From the NCBI RefSeq assembly GCF_029840635.1, contig NZ_JAOCCU010000024.1:29659-93658 (forward strand): a stretch of DNA of 64,000 nucleotides. The letters are read 5' to 3'. How positions within the stretch are numbered: the first letter of the stretch is position 1; each line of letters begins with the position of its first letter. Of the stretch, positions 1 to 9,292 are shown piece by piece. Source of the stretch: Mitsuaria sp. GD03876 (GTDB lineage: Bacteria; Pseudomonadota; Gammaproteobacteria; Burkholderiales; Burkholderiaceae_C). The position numbers and the translations under genes are program-made. Under the pieces are notes generated by a model, which saw only the letters and a program-made list of their open reading frames with translations, was not told the DNA's origin and made no database searches.

Positions 1-1553
1 CGGACTCCGGGACGATCGCCATCGAGGTGCGCACGCCCGCGAGCTCCAGCCTGGAGTACGCGCGGCTGAAGATGGCCGCGGGCTCGGCGCTGGCGCGCCA
101 GCTGCCCGAGACCAAGGCCACCAACGAGTACGTGAACGTCAGCGGCGGCCGCATCTACGTCGACCTGGGCAAGAGCACCGAGCGCAAGCGCGGCGCCCCC
201 GAGATCGCCGCCGACCTGCGCAGCCGCGTGTCGCGGCTGGTGGGCGCGGAGTACGTGGTGCTGGACGACCTGAACAACGGCGCGCAGAAGCCGGTGCAGA
301 TCCGCTTCCACGGCACCGAGTCGCGCAAGCTGATGGAGATCACCACCGAGTACATGGCCAAGCTGCGCAACGTGCCGGGCGCGGTGGACGTCGGCCTGTC
401 GGAGCAGGACCCGCAGGACGAGCTGCAGATCGAGCTCAACCGCGGGCTGGCCAATTCGCTGGGCATCTCGGTGGGCGACGCCGCCAGCGCGCTGCGCGTG
501 GCCTTCGCCGGCGTGGAGGTGGGCGACTGGGTCGACCCCAGCGGCGAGACCCGCGACGTGGCGGTGCGCCTGGCGCCGGCCGACCGCGTCGACGCCAGCA
601 ACATCGAGCGGCTGCCGATCGCCGTGTCGGGCGCCGGCGTGATGGTGCCGCTGGAGCAGATCGCCAAGGTGTCGATGGGCAAGGGCCCGGCCAAGATCCA
701 GCACTCGGACGGCAAGCGGATGATCGCGGTGTCGGCCAACGCGCACGGCCGCTCGCCGGGCGAGGTGACCAAGGACGCGGTGAAGCTGGCCAAGTCGATC
801 AACTTCCCGCAGGGCTACGGCATCGAGCTGGCCGGCGCGTCCAAGGACCAGGAAGAGGTCTTCGGCGCGATGTTCATCGCGCTGTTCTCGGGCATCGCGC
901 TGATGTACCTGATCCTGGTGATGCAGTTCGGCAGCTTCGCCGCGCCGATCGGGGTGATGTACTCGCTGCCGCTGGCGCTGATCGGCGTGGTGGTGGCGCT
1001 GCTGATCACCAAGGGCACGCTGAACCTGATGAGCTTCATCGGCATCATCATGCTGGCCGGCCTGGTGGCGAAGAACGCCATCCTGCTGCTGGACGCCGCG
1101 CGCCAGGAGGAGAACGCCGGCGTGCCGCGCGAGGAGGCGCTGATGCACGCGGGCCGCAAGCGCTTCCGGCCGATCCTGATGACGACCTTCGCGCTGGTGG
1201 CGGGCATGCTGCCGGTGGCGATCGGCGTGGGCGAGGGCGGCGAGTTCTACCGCCCGATGGCCGTGGCCATCATCGGCGGGACGATCACCTCGACCTTCCT
1301 GACGCTGCTCATGATCCCGTGCTTCTACGACAGCATCGAGCTCTTCTTCGAGCGGCTCAAGGCCAACTTCCCGCGCCGCGCGCAGCGCTTCACCGCGGGC
1401 GGCGCCTGGGCGCTGAGCATCCTGCAGACCATCGTGGTCGCGCTGGCCTACCTGAGCTGGCTGCTGTTCGTGTTCTGGATCCTGGAGTGGGTGTACCGGC
1501 GCTTCAAGCCGGCACCGGCCCAGTCCTTCGCGCCGCAAGGCAGCGACGACTGA
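1..1553 (+). CDS. Efflux RND transporter permease, C-terminal part (cut by window edge)
   Basis: The frame is already open at base 3 and runs to a TGA at 1551-1553, so only the last ~517 residues of a protein that is normally ~1030 long are visible. The visible part contains the second periplasmic porter segment followed by a block of hydrophobic helices (LFSGIALMYLILVMQFGSF, then SFIGIIMLAGLVAKNAILLLD and the FRPILMTT motif), which is typical of the C-terminal half of HAE/HME-type RND pumps. Such pumps use the proton gradient to export drugs or metals through a tripartite complex; the substrate cannot be told from this fragment. The extra C-terminal helix pair after the usual end is unremarkable. 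Its stop codon abuts the stop of the convergent sensor kinase. Confidence 0.9.
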   Translation, partial: DSGTIAIEVRTPASSSLEYARLKMAAGSALARQLPETKATNEYVNVSGGRIYVDLGKSTERKRGAPEIAADLRSRVSRLVGAEYVVLDDLNNGAQKPVQIRFHGTESRKLMEITTEYMAKLRNVPGAVDVGLSEQDPQDELQIELNRGLANSLGISVGDAASALRVAFAGVEVGDWVDPSGETRDVAVRLAPADRVDASNIERLPIAVSGAGVMVPLEQIAKVSMGKGPAKIQHSDGKRMIAVSANAHGRSPGEVTKDAVKLAKSINFPQGYGIELAGASKDQEEVFGAMFIALFSGIALMYLILVMQFGSFAAPIGVMYSLPLALIGVVVALLITKGTLNLMSFIGIIMLAGLVAKNAILLLDAARQEENAGVPREEALMHAGRKRFRPILMTTFALVAGMLPVAIGVGEGGEFYRPMAVAIIGGTITSTFLTLLMIPCFYDSIELFFERLKANFPRRAQRFTAGGAWALSILQTIVVALAYLSWLLFVFWILEWVYRRFKPAPAQSFAPQGSDD

Positions 1554-4500
1554 TCAGCCGGCGCGTCGGCGGTTCCACCAGGCGCCGCCGCGCGCCGGGT
1601 TGCCGCCGCCGTCGCTCGTGTCGTAGGCGCGCGTGGCGGGCACGCACAGCTCGACCCGCGTGCCCGCGTCCGGCTCGGAGGCCAGGCGGTAGGTGGCGCC
1701 GGCCAGTTCGGCGCGCTCGCGCATGCCGGACAGGCCCCAGTGGCCGGGGCGGCCGCCGCGGGCCTGCACCTCGGCCGGCACGCCGACGCCGTCGTCCTGG
1801 ACGGTCAGCGAGAACGCGTCCTCGCCGTAGCGCACCGTCACCTCGATGCGGTTGGCCCGCGCATGCTGGAACGCGTTGAAGATCGCCTCGCGCGCGATCA
1901 GGCACAACGACGCCGACAGCGACGGCGCCAGCGGCCGCGGCGCGCCGTCGACGCGCAGCGCGAAGGCCGCGCCGTGCGTGTGCGACAGTTCGCGGCCGAG
2001 CGCCTCCAGCGTCTGCTCCAGCCGGTTGAGATCGGGCGGCGGCAGGCGCAGGTCGGTGACGCGGTCGCGGCCCTCGATCAGCAGGGCGTCGGCGTCGAGC
2101 AGCACGCGCTCCATCGCGGCGCGCTCGGTGCCCGGCAGGCGTCGCGCGATCGCCTCGAAGCGCAGGATCAGGCCGTAGACGCCCTGCAGCAGCGTGTCGT
2201 GCAGGTCGCGCGCGATGCGCTCGCGTTCCTGCACGCGGGCGGCGAGGCGGTCCTGCTCATGCGCGCGGCGCTGGCGGCCGCGCAGCGCGGCCAGGACGCC
2301 GAGCACGGCGATCCCGGCGAGCACCGCCGCCGCGCGGAACCACGCGTTCTGCGTCAGCGTCGGCGCGATCTCGAAGCGCATCGTGGCGGGCTCGGCGCTC
2401 CACGGACCGCCGTCCTGCGAGGCCTCGACGCGGAACTCGTAGGCGCCCGGGCCGAGGTTGGTGTAGAACGCGCGGCGCCGCGTGCCGGCCTCCTGCCAGT
2501 CGGCGTCCTGGCCGACCAGCCGGTAGCGGAAGCGGGTGCGCTCGGGCTGCGCGAGGCTGATCGCGGTGTAGGCGATCTCCAGGTCGCGCGTGCCGGGCGC
2601 CAGGCGCGGCAGGCCGCCCTCGGGCATCGGCACCGGCTCGCCGTGGATCAGCAGGCGCTGCGCGTCGACCGGTGGCGGCGCGACGTCGCCCTTGGGCAAG
2701 CGCGTGGGATCGATGCGCACGAGCCCGTTGCTGAGCGAGAACCACAGCCGTCCGTCCGGCGTGCGCGCCGCGGTCCGCAAGGGCCAGGACTGCTCGGCGC
2801 GGCCGCTGAGGCCGTCGGTCAGGTCGAAGCGCCGACCCGCGGGACGGGCGGCGGCCGGCGCGCGTGGCGCGTCCGGCATCCCCGACGTATTCGGCGTGGC
2901 GGCGCGTCCTGTGTCGGGCGCGACCTCGAGCGCGCGCCGGACCTCGTCCGCGGTGAGCCGCGTGATGCCGTTCGCGCCGTTCATCCACAACTCGCCCTCG
3001 GGCGTCTCGACGATGCCCGACACGCCGTCCAGCGCGTCGGGATCGGCCAGGCGCAGCACGGGCATCCCCGGCTCCGAGACCAACTGGACACCGCGGTCGC
3101 CGCCGATCCAGAGCCGCGTTCCCTGGCGCGCGATCACCTTGATCCCGCCGATCTTCAGCCCGTCGGCCGGGGTGAGCGCGATCGTCTTGTCGCCCTCGCG
3201 GCGCAGCAGCGTGCCGTCGCCGTAACCGATCCAGATCCGGCCGCGCGCGTCCGCGGCGATCGCGTCGGGGCCCTTGTAGGGGAAGCCGTCGCGGCCGGAC
3301 AGCCGCGTCACCTTGCCGTCGGCGTAGCGCATCAGGCCGTAGCGATGGCCGTTGAACCAGATCGAGCCGTCGGCGGCCTCGGTGATCTCGAAGACCGCCG
3401 CGAGCCAGGGCAGGCCGTCCGGCGTGGGCAACTGGACGAAGCGGTCGCCGTCCTGGCGCCACAAGCCCTTGCGCCCGCCGACCCAGAGCCGCCCGTGGCG
3501 ATCGACGTGGATGGCGGTGAAGGTCTCCATGCCTGGATCGGTGGGGACCTCCTCGAGCGTGGCGCCACTGGGTGCCAGGCGCCGCACCGTGTCGCCGGAC
3601 GCGACCCAGAGGGCGCCGGCGTCGTCGGTGGCCATCGCGATGCTGGCGCTGCGGTTGGGCAGGTCGATGCGGTCGACCGCGGCGCCTCGGAAGCGGTCGA
3701 GTCCGCCGTTGGTGCCGACCCAGATCGCGCCGTCACGGTCCTGGAAGACGCGCATCACCAGCTCGCCCGACAGGCCCTTGTCGGTGCCCAGGAACTGGTG
3801 GGTCGCCCCGGCCGCCTCGGGCGTGCCGGAGACGTCGAGGCGGTTGAGCCCGTCCTTCGCGCCGTACCAGAGCAGGCCGCGGCGGTCGAACGCGGGCATG
3901 AAGAAGCTCCTCGGCACGGGGTAGGGCGCGGCCATGGCCGGCGCTCCCGGTGCCGCCGATGCCGACGACGATGCCGATGCCGATGCCGATGCCGATGCCG
4001 ACGACGATGCCGATGCCGATGCCGATGCCGATGCCGATGCCGACGACGCCGACGACGCGGGCGATGCGGGCGATGCGGGCGATGCGGGCGATGCGGGCGA
4101 TGCGAGCGATGCGAGCGATGCGGACAAGGGCGGCGGCAGCCGCATGAGGCCGCGCACCGCGCCCGACATGTCGTTGGCCCAGGCGTTGCCGTCGGCGCCG
4201 ATGACGAGCTGGGTGAGGCCCAGCGCCGGCACCTCGGTGGCGACGAAGCGCGCGCTGCCGGCGGCCTTCACGAACACGGTGCGGTCGGTGACGACCCAGA
4301 CGTTGTCGCGGCCGTCGACGTCGACCTTGAGCGTCGGCGGCGCGTGGCCACTGCCGTCGTCGTAGCCGGATTCAGGACCGATCGCGACCCAGCCCTCGCC
4401 CTGGTGCCTGAGCAGGGCGCGGCCGGTGGCGGTCCACAGCGTGCCATCCCGTTCCGCGGCGAAGGCGCGGGTGGAGGTCACGAAGTGCCCGGTCGGCGGA

Positions 4501-4913
4501 TCGACATGAAGCACGCGGCCCTGGCGGACGAACGCCGTGCCGCCGTCGAGCAGCCCGACCCACAAGCCGTTGTCCTTGGTGGCGAAGAGCGACAGCACCT
4601 GCCGGCTGGGCAAGGCCTGGCCGGCGATCGTGTCGAAGCGCTCGAAGCGCAGGCCATCGAAGCGATACAGCCCGGCGCCCGTGCCCAGCCACAGGTAGCC
4701 GTCGGTGGTCTGCGCGATGGCCATGACCGGGCCGGGCATGCCGTCCTTCAGCGTCCAGGTCGTGTGCTGCAGGTGCGCGAGCGGCTGCTCGGACGGCGTC
4801 GAGGACTGGGCGTGCGCGGGCCACGGCGCCCAGGCGGCGATCAATGCGATCGCCAGCGCGGCGGGCGCGAACGGCGATGGAAAGGGAAAGCGAACCGGGC
4901 GCGGGAAGGACAT
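1554..4913 (-). CDS. Two-component-propeller sensor histidine kinase
   Basis: 1119 residues. A signal peptide ending near AHAQ is followed by ligand-binding beta-propeller repeats (W-x-G-T/DG-type blades from about residue 45 to 700), a Y_Y_Y domain, one membrane helix near 858-878, and a HisKA_3 kinase core with phospho-acceptor His905 (ARDLHDTLLQ) and an HATPase domain with DDGVGV and GLSGMRERA. There is no receiver or DNA-binding domain, so it must signal to a separate LuxR-type regulator, which is not adjacent. The propeller is interrupted at about residues 262-322 by a pure Ala/Ser/Pro low-complexity stretch encoded by 6- and 9-base tandem repeats, an unusual insertion inside a folded domain. 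The ligand is unknown; related kinases often sense carbohydrates. Confidence 0.88.
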   Translation of the reverse strand: MSFPRPVRFPFPSPFAPAALAIALIAAWAPWPAHAQSSTPSEQPLAHLQHTTWTLKDGMPGPVMAIAQTTDGYLWLGTGAGLYRFDGLRFERFDTIAGQALPSRQVLSLFATKDNGLWVGLLDGGTAFVRQGRVLHVDPPTGHFVTSTRAFAAERDGTLWTATGRALLRHQGEGWVAIGPESGYDDGSGHAPPTLKVDVDGRDNVWVVTDRTVFVKAAGSARFVATEVPALGLTQLVIGADGNAWANDMSGAVRGLMRLPPPLSASLASLASPASPASPASPASPASSASSASASASASASASSSASASASASASSSASAAPGAPAMAAPYPVPRSFFMPAFDRRGLLWYGAKDGLNRLDVSGTPEAAGATHQFLGTDKGLSGELVMRVFQDRDGAIWVGTNGGLDRFRGAAVDRIDLPNRSASIAMATDDAGALWVASGDTVRRLAPSGATLEEVPTDPGMETFTAIHVDRHGRLWVGGRKGLWRQDGDRFVQLPTPDGLPWLAAVFEITEAADGSIWFNGHRYGLMRYADGKVTRLSGRDGFPYKGPDAIAADARGRIWIGYGDGTLLRREGDKTIALTPADGLKIGGIKVIARQGTRLWIGGDRGVQLVSEPGMPVLRLADPDALDGVSGIVETPEGELWMNGANGITRLTADEVRRALEVAPDTGRAATPNTSGMPDAPRAPAAARPAGRRFDLTDGLSGRAEQSWPLRTAARTPDGRLWFSLSNGLVRIDPTRLPKGDVAPPPVDAQRLLIHGEPVPMPEGGLPRLAPGTRDLEIAYTAISLAQPERTRFRYRLVGQDADWQEAGTRRRAFYTNLGPGAYEFRVEASQDGGPWSAEPATMRFEIAPTLTQNAWFRAAAVLAGIAVLGVLAALRGRQRRAHEQDRLAARVQERERIARDLHDTLLQGVYGLILRFEAIARRLPGTERAAMERVLLDADALLIEGRDRVTDLRLPPPDLNRLEQTLEALGRELSHTHGAAFALRVDGAPRPLAPSLSASLCLIAREAIFNAFQHARANRIEVTVRYGEDAFSLTVQDDGVGVPAEVQARGGRPGHWGLSGMRERAELAGATYRLASEPDAGTRVELCVPATRAYDTSDGGGNPARGGAWWNRRRAG
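3955..4121. repeat. Hexa- and nonanucleotide tandem repeats inside the sensor kinase gene
   Basis: On the + strand a block of GATGCC/GACGAC hexamers (about 3955-4044) is followed by GGCGATGCG and AGCGATGCG nonamers (about 4058-4121). Both units are multiples of three, so copy-number change would lengthen or shorten the Ala-Ser-Pro linker of the encoded propeller without shifting frame. Confidence 0.9.
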
Positions 4914-5026
4914 CGACGAGGCAGGGAAGGCGGGCGGCGCGCTCGGGCGCGGAAGCCGGCGGATTGTGCCTTCGCCATCCCGGCGCGACCTGCAAGCCGC
5001 GGTGACTTGCCTCTCTAAACGAACGA

Positions 5027-5044
5027 CCCCGGGTTGCCCCGGGG
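5027..5044 (-). terminator. Probable terminator of the FAD oxidoreductase gene
   Basis: Perfect 7-bp stem CCCCGGG/CCCGGGG with a four-base loop just after the stop at 5050; read on the minus strand it is followed by a partly T-rich TCGTTCGTTT. Confidence 0.55.
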
Positions 5045-5049
5045 CGGGC

Positions 5050-6462
5050 TCAGACCACGCGTCCCGGGTTCAGCAGTCCGCGCGGATCCAGCGCCTGCTT
5101 GATCTGGCGCATCAGCTGCATCGCCACCGGGCTCTTGCGCTGCGCGAGCTCGTCGCGCTTGAGTTGGCCGATGCCGTGCTCGGCCGAGATCGACCCGCCA
5201 TGGGCCGTCACCTGGTCGTAGACGATCTCGTTGACCGCCGCCTCGTGCTCGCGCAGGAAGTCGGCGGCGGCCACGCCCTCGGGCGCCTGCAGGTTGTAGT
5301 GCAGGTTGCCGTCGCCCAGGTGGCCGAAGTCCACCAGCCGCGCGCCCGGGAAGCGCTCGGCGAGCAGCGCGTCGCAGCGCTCGACGAAGTCCGGGATCCG
5401 CGACACCGGCAGCGCGATGTCGTGCTTGATGTTCAGGCCTTCCTCGCTCTGCGCCAGCGGGATGGACTCGCGCAGGTGCCACATCGCCTGGCTTTGCGAC
5501 AGGCTTTCCGCCACCGCCGCGTCGTCGATCGCGCCGCGCTCCAGCGCGTCCTCGAGCAGCGACTCGAACTGGGTGCGGGCGTGTTCCTCGCCCTCGCTGT
5601 CCGAGAGTTCCAGCAGCACCGTCCATGGCCGCGGGCCCAGCGGCTGCGCCAGTTGCGGGAAGTGCTTGGCGACCAGCGCCAGCGACAGCGCGTTCATCAC
5701 CTCAAAGCCGGTCAGCGCCGCGCCGCAACGCGACTGCGCCAGCCCGAGCAGCGTCACCGCGTCGCGCAGCGTGTCGCAGGCCGCCAGCGCCGTCATCCGC
5801 GCGCGCGGCAGCGGATGCAGCTTCAGCGTCGCGGCGGTGATCACGCCCAGCGTGCCTTCGGAGCCGATGAACAGGTCGCGCAGGTCGTAGCCGGTGTTGT
5901 CCTTGCGCAGCCCGGACAGGCCGTCCCAGACGGTGCCGTCGGCGGTCACGACCTCCAGGCCCAGGCACAGCTCGCGCGCGTTGCCGTAGCGCAGCACCTG
6001 CGTGCCGCCGGCATTGGTCGCGAGGTTGCCGCCGATCGTGCAGCTGCCTTCGGCGGCCAGGCTCAGCGGGAACAGCAGCCCCGCGTCGCGCGCGGCCTGC
6101 TGGACGTTCTGCAGCACGCAGCCGGCCTCGGCCGTCATCGTCAGGTTGGACGGGTCGATCTGGCGGATCCGGTTCAGCCGCTGCAGGCTCAGCAGCAGCT
6201 GCGTGCCCGAGCCGTCCGGCACGCCGCCGCCGACCAGCCCGGTGTTGCCGCCTTGCGGCACCAGCGGCACGCGGTGCTCGCGGGCCAGCGCGACGACCGC
6301 GGCGACCTGCGCCGTGTCGGCCGGCCGCACGACCGCGAGCGCGCGGCCGGCGTAGCGCTTGCGCCAGTCGCGCTCATAGGCGGACAGGTCCTGCGCGGCG
6401 GGCAGCAGCACCTGGGCCTCGCCCAACTGGGCGCGCAGCGCGTCGATCAGGGCGGCGCTCAT
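5050..6462 (-). CDS. FAD-linked 2-hydroxyacid dehydrogenase (GlcD/D-lactate/D-2-hydroxyglutarate type)
   Basis: 470 residues, the usual length. The N-terminal half is an FAD_binding_4 (PCMH) domain: the flavin-binding segment PQGGNTGLVGGGVP lies near residues 73-86, with EGSCTIGGNLATNAGG further on. The C-terminal half is an FAD-oxidase_C domain with the SAEHGIGQLKRDEL signature that contributes the active-site histidine. The enzyme oxidises a D-2-hydroxyacid and passes electrons to a quinone or cytochrome; the substrate (lactate, glycolate or 2-hydroxyglutarate) cannot be fixed from sequence. It starts immediately after the stop of the DUF2069 gene, so the two are probably cotranscribed. Confidence 0.88.
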   Translation of the reverse strand: MSAALIDALRAQLGEAQVLLPAAQDLSAYERDWRKRYAGRALAVVRPADTAQVAAVVALAREHRVPLVPQGGNTGLVGGGVPDGSGTQLLLSLQRLNRIRQIDPSNLTMTAEAGCVLQNVQQAARDAGLLFPLSLAAEGSCTIGGNLATNAGGTQVLRYGNARELCLGLEVVTADGTVWDGLSGLRKDNTGYDLRDLFIGSEGTLGVITAATLKLHPLPRARMTALAACDTLRDAVTLLGLAQSRCGAALTGFEVMNALSLALVAKHFPQLAQPLGPRPWTVLLELSDSEGEEHARTQFESLLEDALERGAIDDAAVAESLSQSQAMWHLRESIPLAQSEEGLNIKHDIALPVSRIPDFVERCDALLAERFPGARLVDFGHLGDGNLHYNLQAPEGVAAADFLREHEAAVNEIVYDQVTAHGGSISAEHGIGQLKRDELAQRKSPVAMQLMRQIKQALDPRGLLNPGRVV

Positions 6463-6885
6463 TCAGGCGTCCTTCGGTGTGTCGCCGGCCTGCCGGGCCT
6501 GGGCCAGCCGCAGCCGGATCTGCGCGGCGCAGGCGATGAAGATCGTCACCGACAGCACCACCTCGACCCAGGCCAGCGCCATGCCGATGCCACGTTCGGA
6601 GGTGCCGCGCACCAGGCCCTCGGTGACATAGAGCCAGATCATCAGGCTGACCCAGCGGTAGGTGTACATGCGGTAGCGCCACAGGCCCGCCAGCGGCATC
6701 AGCAGCGGCAGCGCCTTGATCGCCAGCGTGCCGCGGCCGGTCGGCGCGAGCCACAGTTCCCAGGCCAGGCAGACCAGCGCCAGCGCCAGCGTCGCGAGGA
6801 AGGCCAGGTGGCGGCTGCCGCGCTCGCGCGGGGTGGGCTCGGTGCGCGGGGACGGCATCTCGGGAGCGGCGGCGAGGGTTGACAT
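6463..6885 (-). CDS. DUF2069 membrane protein
   Basis: About 140 residues with four hydrophobic helices (LAFLATLALALVCLAWELWL and following, then VSLMIWLYVTEGLV and WVEVVLSVTIFIACAA), matching the small DUF2069 inner-membrane family. Two further ATG codons lie 9 and 12 bases upstream, so the exact start is uncertain. Its stop abuts the start of the FAD dehydrogenase, and its 5' end is 19 bases from the divergent yihY-type gene. No function is established for the family. Confidence 0.8.
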   Translation of the reverse strand: MSTLAAAPEMPSPRTEPTPRERGSRHLAFLATLALALVCLAWELWLAPTGRGTLAIKALPLLMPLAGLWRYRMYTYRWVSLMIWLYVTEGLVRGTSERGIGMALAWVEVVLSVTIFIACAAQIRLRLAQARQAGDTPKDA

Positions 6886-6904
6886 GGCTGGCATCATAGC
6901 CAGC

Positions 6905-8170
6905 ATGATCAAGCGAGAAGAGGCCCAGACGCAGAGCTGGAAAGAGGGAGTGCGGGAGCTCGGGCGGGAGCTGTTGAAGTGGCCGTACGCGCGCACGCTG
7001 CGCCTGTTCGTGCAGCGTTTCCGGGAGGAGCGCCTGGGCCTGACCGCCGGCAGCCTGACCTTCACGACGTTGATCTCGCTGGTGCCGCTGCTGACCGTGG
7101 CGCTGGCGCTGTTCACCGCGTTCCCGATGTTCTCCAGCTTCCAGTCGGCGCTGGAGAAGTACTTCCTGAAGTCGCTGATCCCCGACAACATCGCGCGCCC
7201 GGTGCTGATGTCGCTGACGCAGTTCGCGGCCAAGGCGAACCGGCTCGGCGTGGTCGGCCTGATCGTGCTGGCGGTGACCGCGCTGTCGCTGATGCTGACC
7301 ATCGACCGCACGCTCAACCAGATCTGGCGCGTGCAGCGGCCGCGCCCGATCGCGCAGCGCGTGCTGGTGTACTGGGCCGCGCTGACGCTGGGCCCGCTGC
7401 TGCTGGGCGGCAGCCTGACCGTTACCAGCGTGCTGATCACGGCCAGCCGCGACCTGGTCGACAACATGCCGCGCGGGCTGGTGGTGTTGCTGAACTCGGT
7501 GGACCTGCTGGTGCTGTGGGGTGCGATCGCGGCGCTGTTCCATTACGTGCCCAACACCGACGTGCGCTGGCGCCACGCGCTGACCGGCGCGGCCTTCGTC
7601 GCGGTGGCCTTCCACGGCGCCAAGCAGGCGCTGGCCTGGTACCTGAAGCTGGTGCCGACGTATTCGACGCTCTACGGCGCGTTCGCGGCGGTGCCGATCT
7701 TCCTGATCTGGATCTATGTCGGCTGGTCGATCGTGCTGCTCGGCGCGATCTTGGCGGCCAACGCGCCGGCGCTGGCCGGCGGCGTGGCGGTGCGCCGCAA
7801 CGCGCCCGGCATGCCGATGGCGCTGGCGCTGGATGTCGTCCGGGAGCTGGACGCGGCGCGCGTGGGCGGCGAGTCGGGGCTGTCGATGATCCTGATGTCG
7901 CAGCGGATGCGGGTCGATCCGCTGCAGCTCGAACCGGTGATCCAGCAGCTGCAGAAGCTGGACTGGGTCGGCCGCCTGGAGGAGGACGGCGCGCAGCGGC
8001 TGGTGCTGCTGTGCGACCCGTCGTCGACGATGGCGGAGCCGCTGATCCGCGCGTTGCTGGCCGAGCGCCAGGACGGCCTGTCGGCGCTGTGGGAGAAGGC
8101 CGGCTGGGAGCAGACGACGCTGGGCGTCCTGATCGGGCGCGAGGCGCCGCTGGCTATCGCAGGAACGTGA
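6905..8170 (+). CDS. YihY/BrkB family inner-membrane protein
   Basis: 421 residues. The N-terminal ~290 residues carry the six-helix YihY core (LTAGSLTFTTLISLVPLLTVALAL, NRLGVVGLIVLAVTALSLML, the IWRVQ motif, and YGAFAAVPIFLIWIYVGWSIVLLGA). The C-terminal ~120 residues are soluble and resemble a winged-helix-like extension common in proteobacterial members. Family members are often annotated as virulence factor BrkB or, wrongly, RNase BN; the function is unknown. The last 17 bases overlap the end of the convergent small membrane-protein gene. Confidence 0.85.
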   Translation: MIKREEAQTQSWKEGVRELGRELLKWPYARTLRLFVQRFREERLGLTAGSLTFTTLISLVPLLTVALALFTAFPMFSSFQSALEKYFLKSLIPDNIARPVLMSLTQFAAKANRLGVVGLIVLAVTALSLMLTIDRTLNQIWRVQRPRPIAQRVLVYWAALTLGPLLLGGSLTVTSVLITASRDLVDNMPRGLVVLLNSVDLLVLWGAIAALFHYVPNTDVRWRHALTGAAFVAVAFHGAKQALAWYLKLVPTYSTLYGAFAAVPIFLIWIYVGWSIVLLGAILAANAPALAGGVAVRRNAPGMPMALALDVVRELDAARVGGESGLSMILMSQRMRVDPLQLEPVIQQLQKLDWVGRLEEDGAQRLVLLCDPSSTMAEPLIRALLAERQDGLSALWEKAGWEQTTLGVLIGREAPLAIAGT

Positions 8171-8474
8171 AGGCCGCGCCGCCGATCACCGCCGCTAGCG
8201 CCACCACGGAATAGATCGCGCGCCGGTACGCCGGCTTGGGCCGCGTGTGGCCGGTCGGCTTCATGCCGTACTTGGGCGTCGCGCCCAGGGGCAGGGCGGC
8301 CTTGTCGATCAGCGGTGAGGCGCGGTGCTCGCGGGCACGCTGCTCGGCCACGCGCAGGCGCGCCGAACCGTCGAGCAGCTGGAGCTGCTTCGCCTGGGTC
8401 TCGGTGTCGACGGTGGCCGGTTGGGTCGGGGTGGGAATGTGGGGGTGCTTCTCTGAAAACGAGCGCTGCTGCAT
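8154..8474 (-). CDS. Small hypothetical protein with C-terminal membrane helix
   Basis: 106 residues from ATG at 8474. A charged soluble part (KQLQLLDGSARLRVAEQRAR) is followed by one C-terminal hydrophobic helix (AIYSVVALAAVIGGAAFTF), suggesting a tail-anchored inner-membrane protein. I recognise no family. The gene overlaps the yihY end by 17 bases in convergent orientation. Confidence 0.6.
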   Translation of the reverse strand: MQQRSFSEKHPHIPTPTQPATVDTETQAKQLQLLDGSARLRVAEQRAREHRASPLIDKAALPLGATPKYGMKPTGHTRPKPAYRRAIYSVVALAAVIGGAAFTFLR

Positions 8475-8613
8475 GGATGTACTGCCTCTGATGCTGGGAA
8501 CGCTCCCTCGCCTCCGCGAATCGCGCGATTGTCGGCATGTGACCGCGAGGGTCAAGTAACAGGAGGTGTGGTCGCGATGCGGTCCGGCCGATCCCGGCGG
8601 AGCGCGGCGGAGG

Positions 8614-9192
8614 TCAGGCGTGCAGCACCACCAGCAGCGCGGTGGCCGCCTTCTTCGACAGGTTGCGGATCGCGTGCGCGCCGTCGACCGCGTAGCGCGC
8701 GGTCTCGCCCGTCTTCACCAGCTGCCGGCTGCCGCCGGCGGTGACCTCGAGCTCGCCGCCCAGCACGCTCAGGTGCTCCCGCGACCCCGGCTCGTGCGCG
8801 GCCGATTCCAGCGCGCCGCCCGGCTGCACCGTCAGCTCGTACCACTCGAAGTTGCCGGCCAGGTCGATCGGCCCGAGGATGCGCAGCCGGCACAGGCCGT
8901 CCGGGCTCGACAGGCCCGGCGTCGCGTGCGAGGCGACGATCTCGATCGGCGGGGCGGCCGGGCGCTCGCCGCCGAGCAGCTCCGACAACTCCACCCGCAG
9001 CGCATTGGCAAGCCGCCACACCACGGCCACCGTGGGATTGGCCTGGTTGCGCTCGATCTGCGAGAGCATCGACTTGGACACGCCCGCCCGCCGCGACAAC
9101 TCGTCCAGCGACAGGCCCTGCGCTTGCCGCAGCGCCTGCAGCGTGGCGCCGACGCGCGGAGGTTCTAGCTTTTCAGTCGGAATGGCGGACAT
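8614..9192 (-). CDS. XRE-family regulator with C-terminal cupin domain
   Basis: 192 residues. Residues ~14-70 form a lambda-repressor-like HTH (LRQAQGLSLDELSRRAGVSK, MLSQIERNQANPTV), and residues ~100-190 a cupin fold (GSREHLSVLGGELEV, GETARYAVDGAHAIRN). Such proteins sense a small ligand in the cupin and repress or activate adjacent catabolic genes. It is transcribed divergently from kbl-tdh with 141 bases between the starts, and that space contains a perfect palindrome and a direct repeat overlapping the kbl -10 box. The simplest reading is that it controls threonine/glycine catabolism; this is inference from position. Confidence 0.88.
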   Translation of the reverse strand: MSAIPTEKLEPPRVGATLQALRQAQGLSLDELSRRAGVSKSMLSQIERNQANPTVAVVWRLANALRVELSELLGGERPAAPPIEIVASHATPGLSSPDGLCRLRILGPIDLAGNFEWYELTVQPGGALESAAHEPGSREHLSVLGGELEVTAGGSRQLVKTGETARYAVDGAHAIRNLSKKAATALLVVLHA

Positions 9193-9264
9193 CGGCGGCA
9201 AGGCGAGGGCGGTGGGGGAGCGGTCAGCCAGGGAGGCGGCGCCTTGACCGGCCACCGCTCTTCC

Positions 9265-9292
9265 TTGATACTGCACGGCTGTTCGATATAAC
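9265..9292 (+). promoter_or_regulatory. Sigma-70 type promoter of kbl-tdh
   Basis: TTGATA (9265-9270), 16-base spacer, TATAAC (9287-9292), with the kbl ATG 42 bases downstream of the -10. The -10 lies inside the putative operator. Confidence 0.6.

Noticed and set aside
1740..5018. A >1000-codon open frame on the + strand opposite the sensor kinase
   Set aside because: It is the antisense shadow of a clear kinase gene in GC-rich DNA; its composition is Arg/Ala/Gly-rich with no domain.
8575..8744. Small + strand gene after AGGAGG at 8561-8566
   Set aside because: It is antisense to the regulator gene, Arg/Ser/Ala-rich, and has no recognisable feature.
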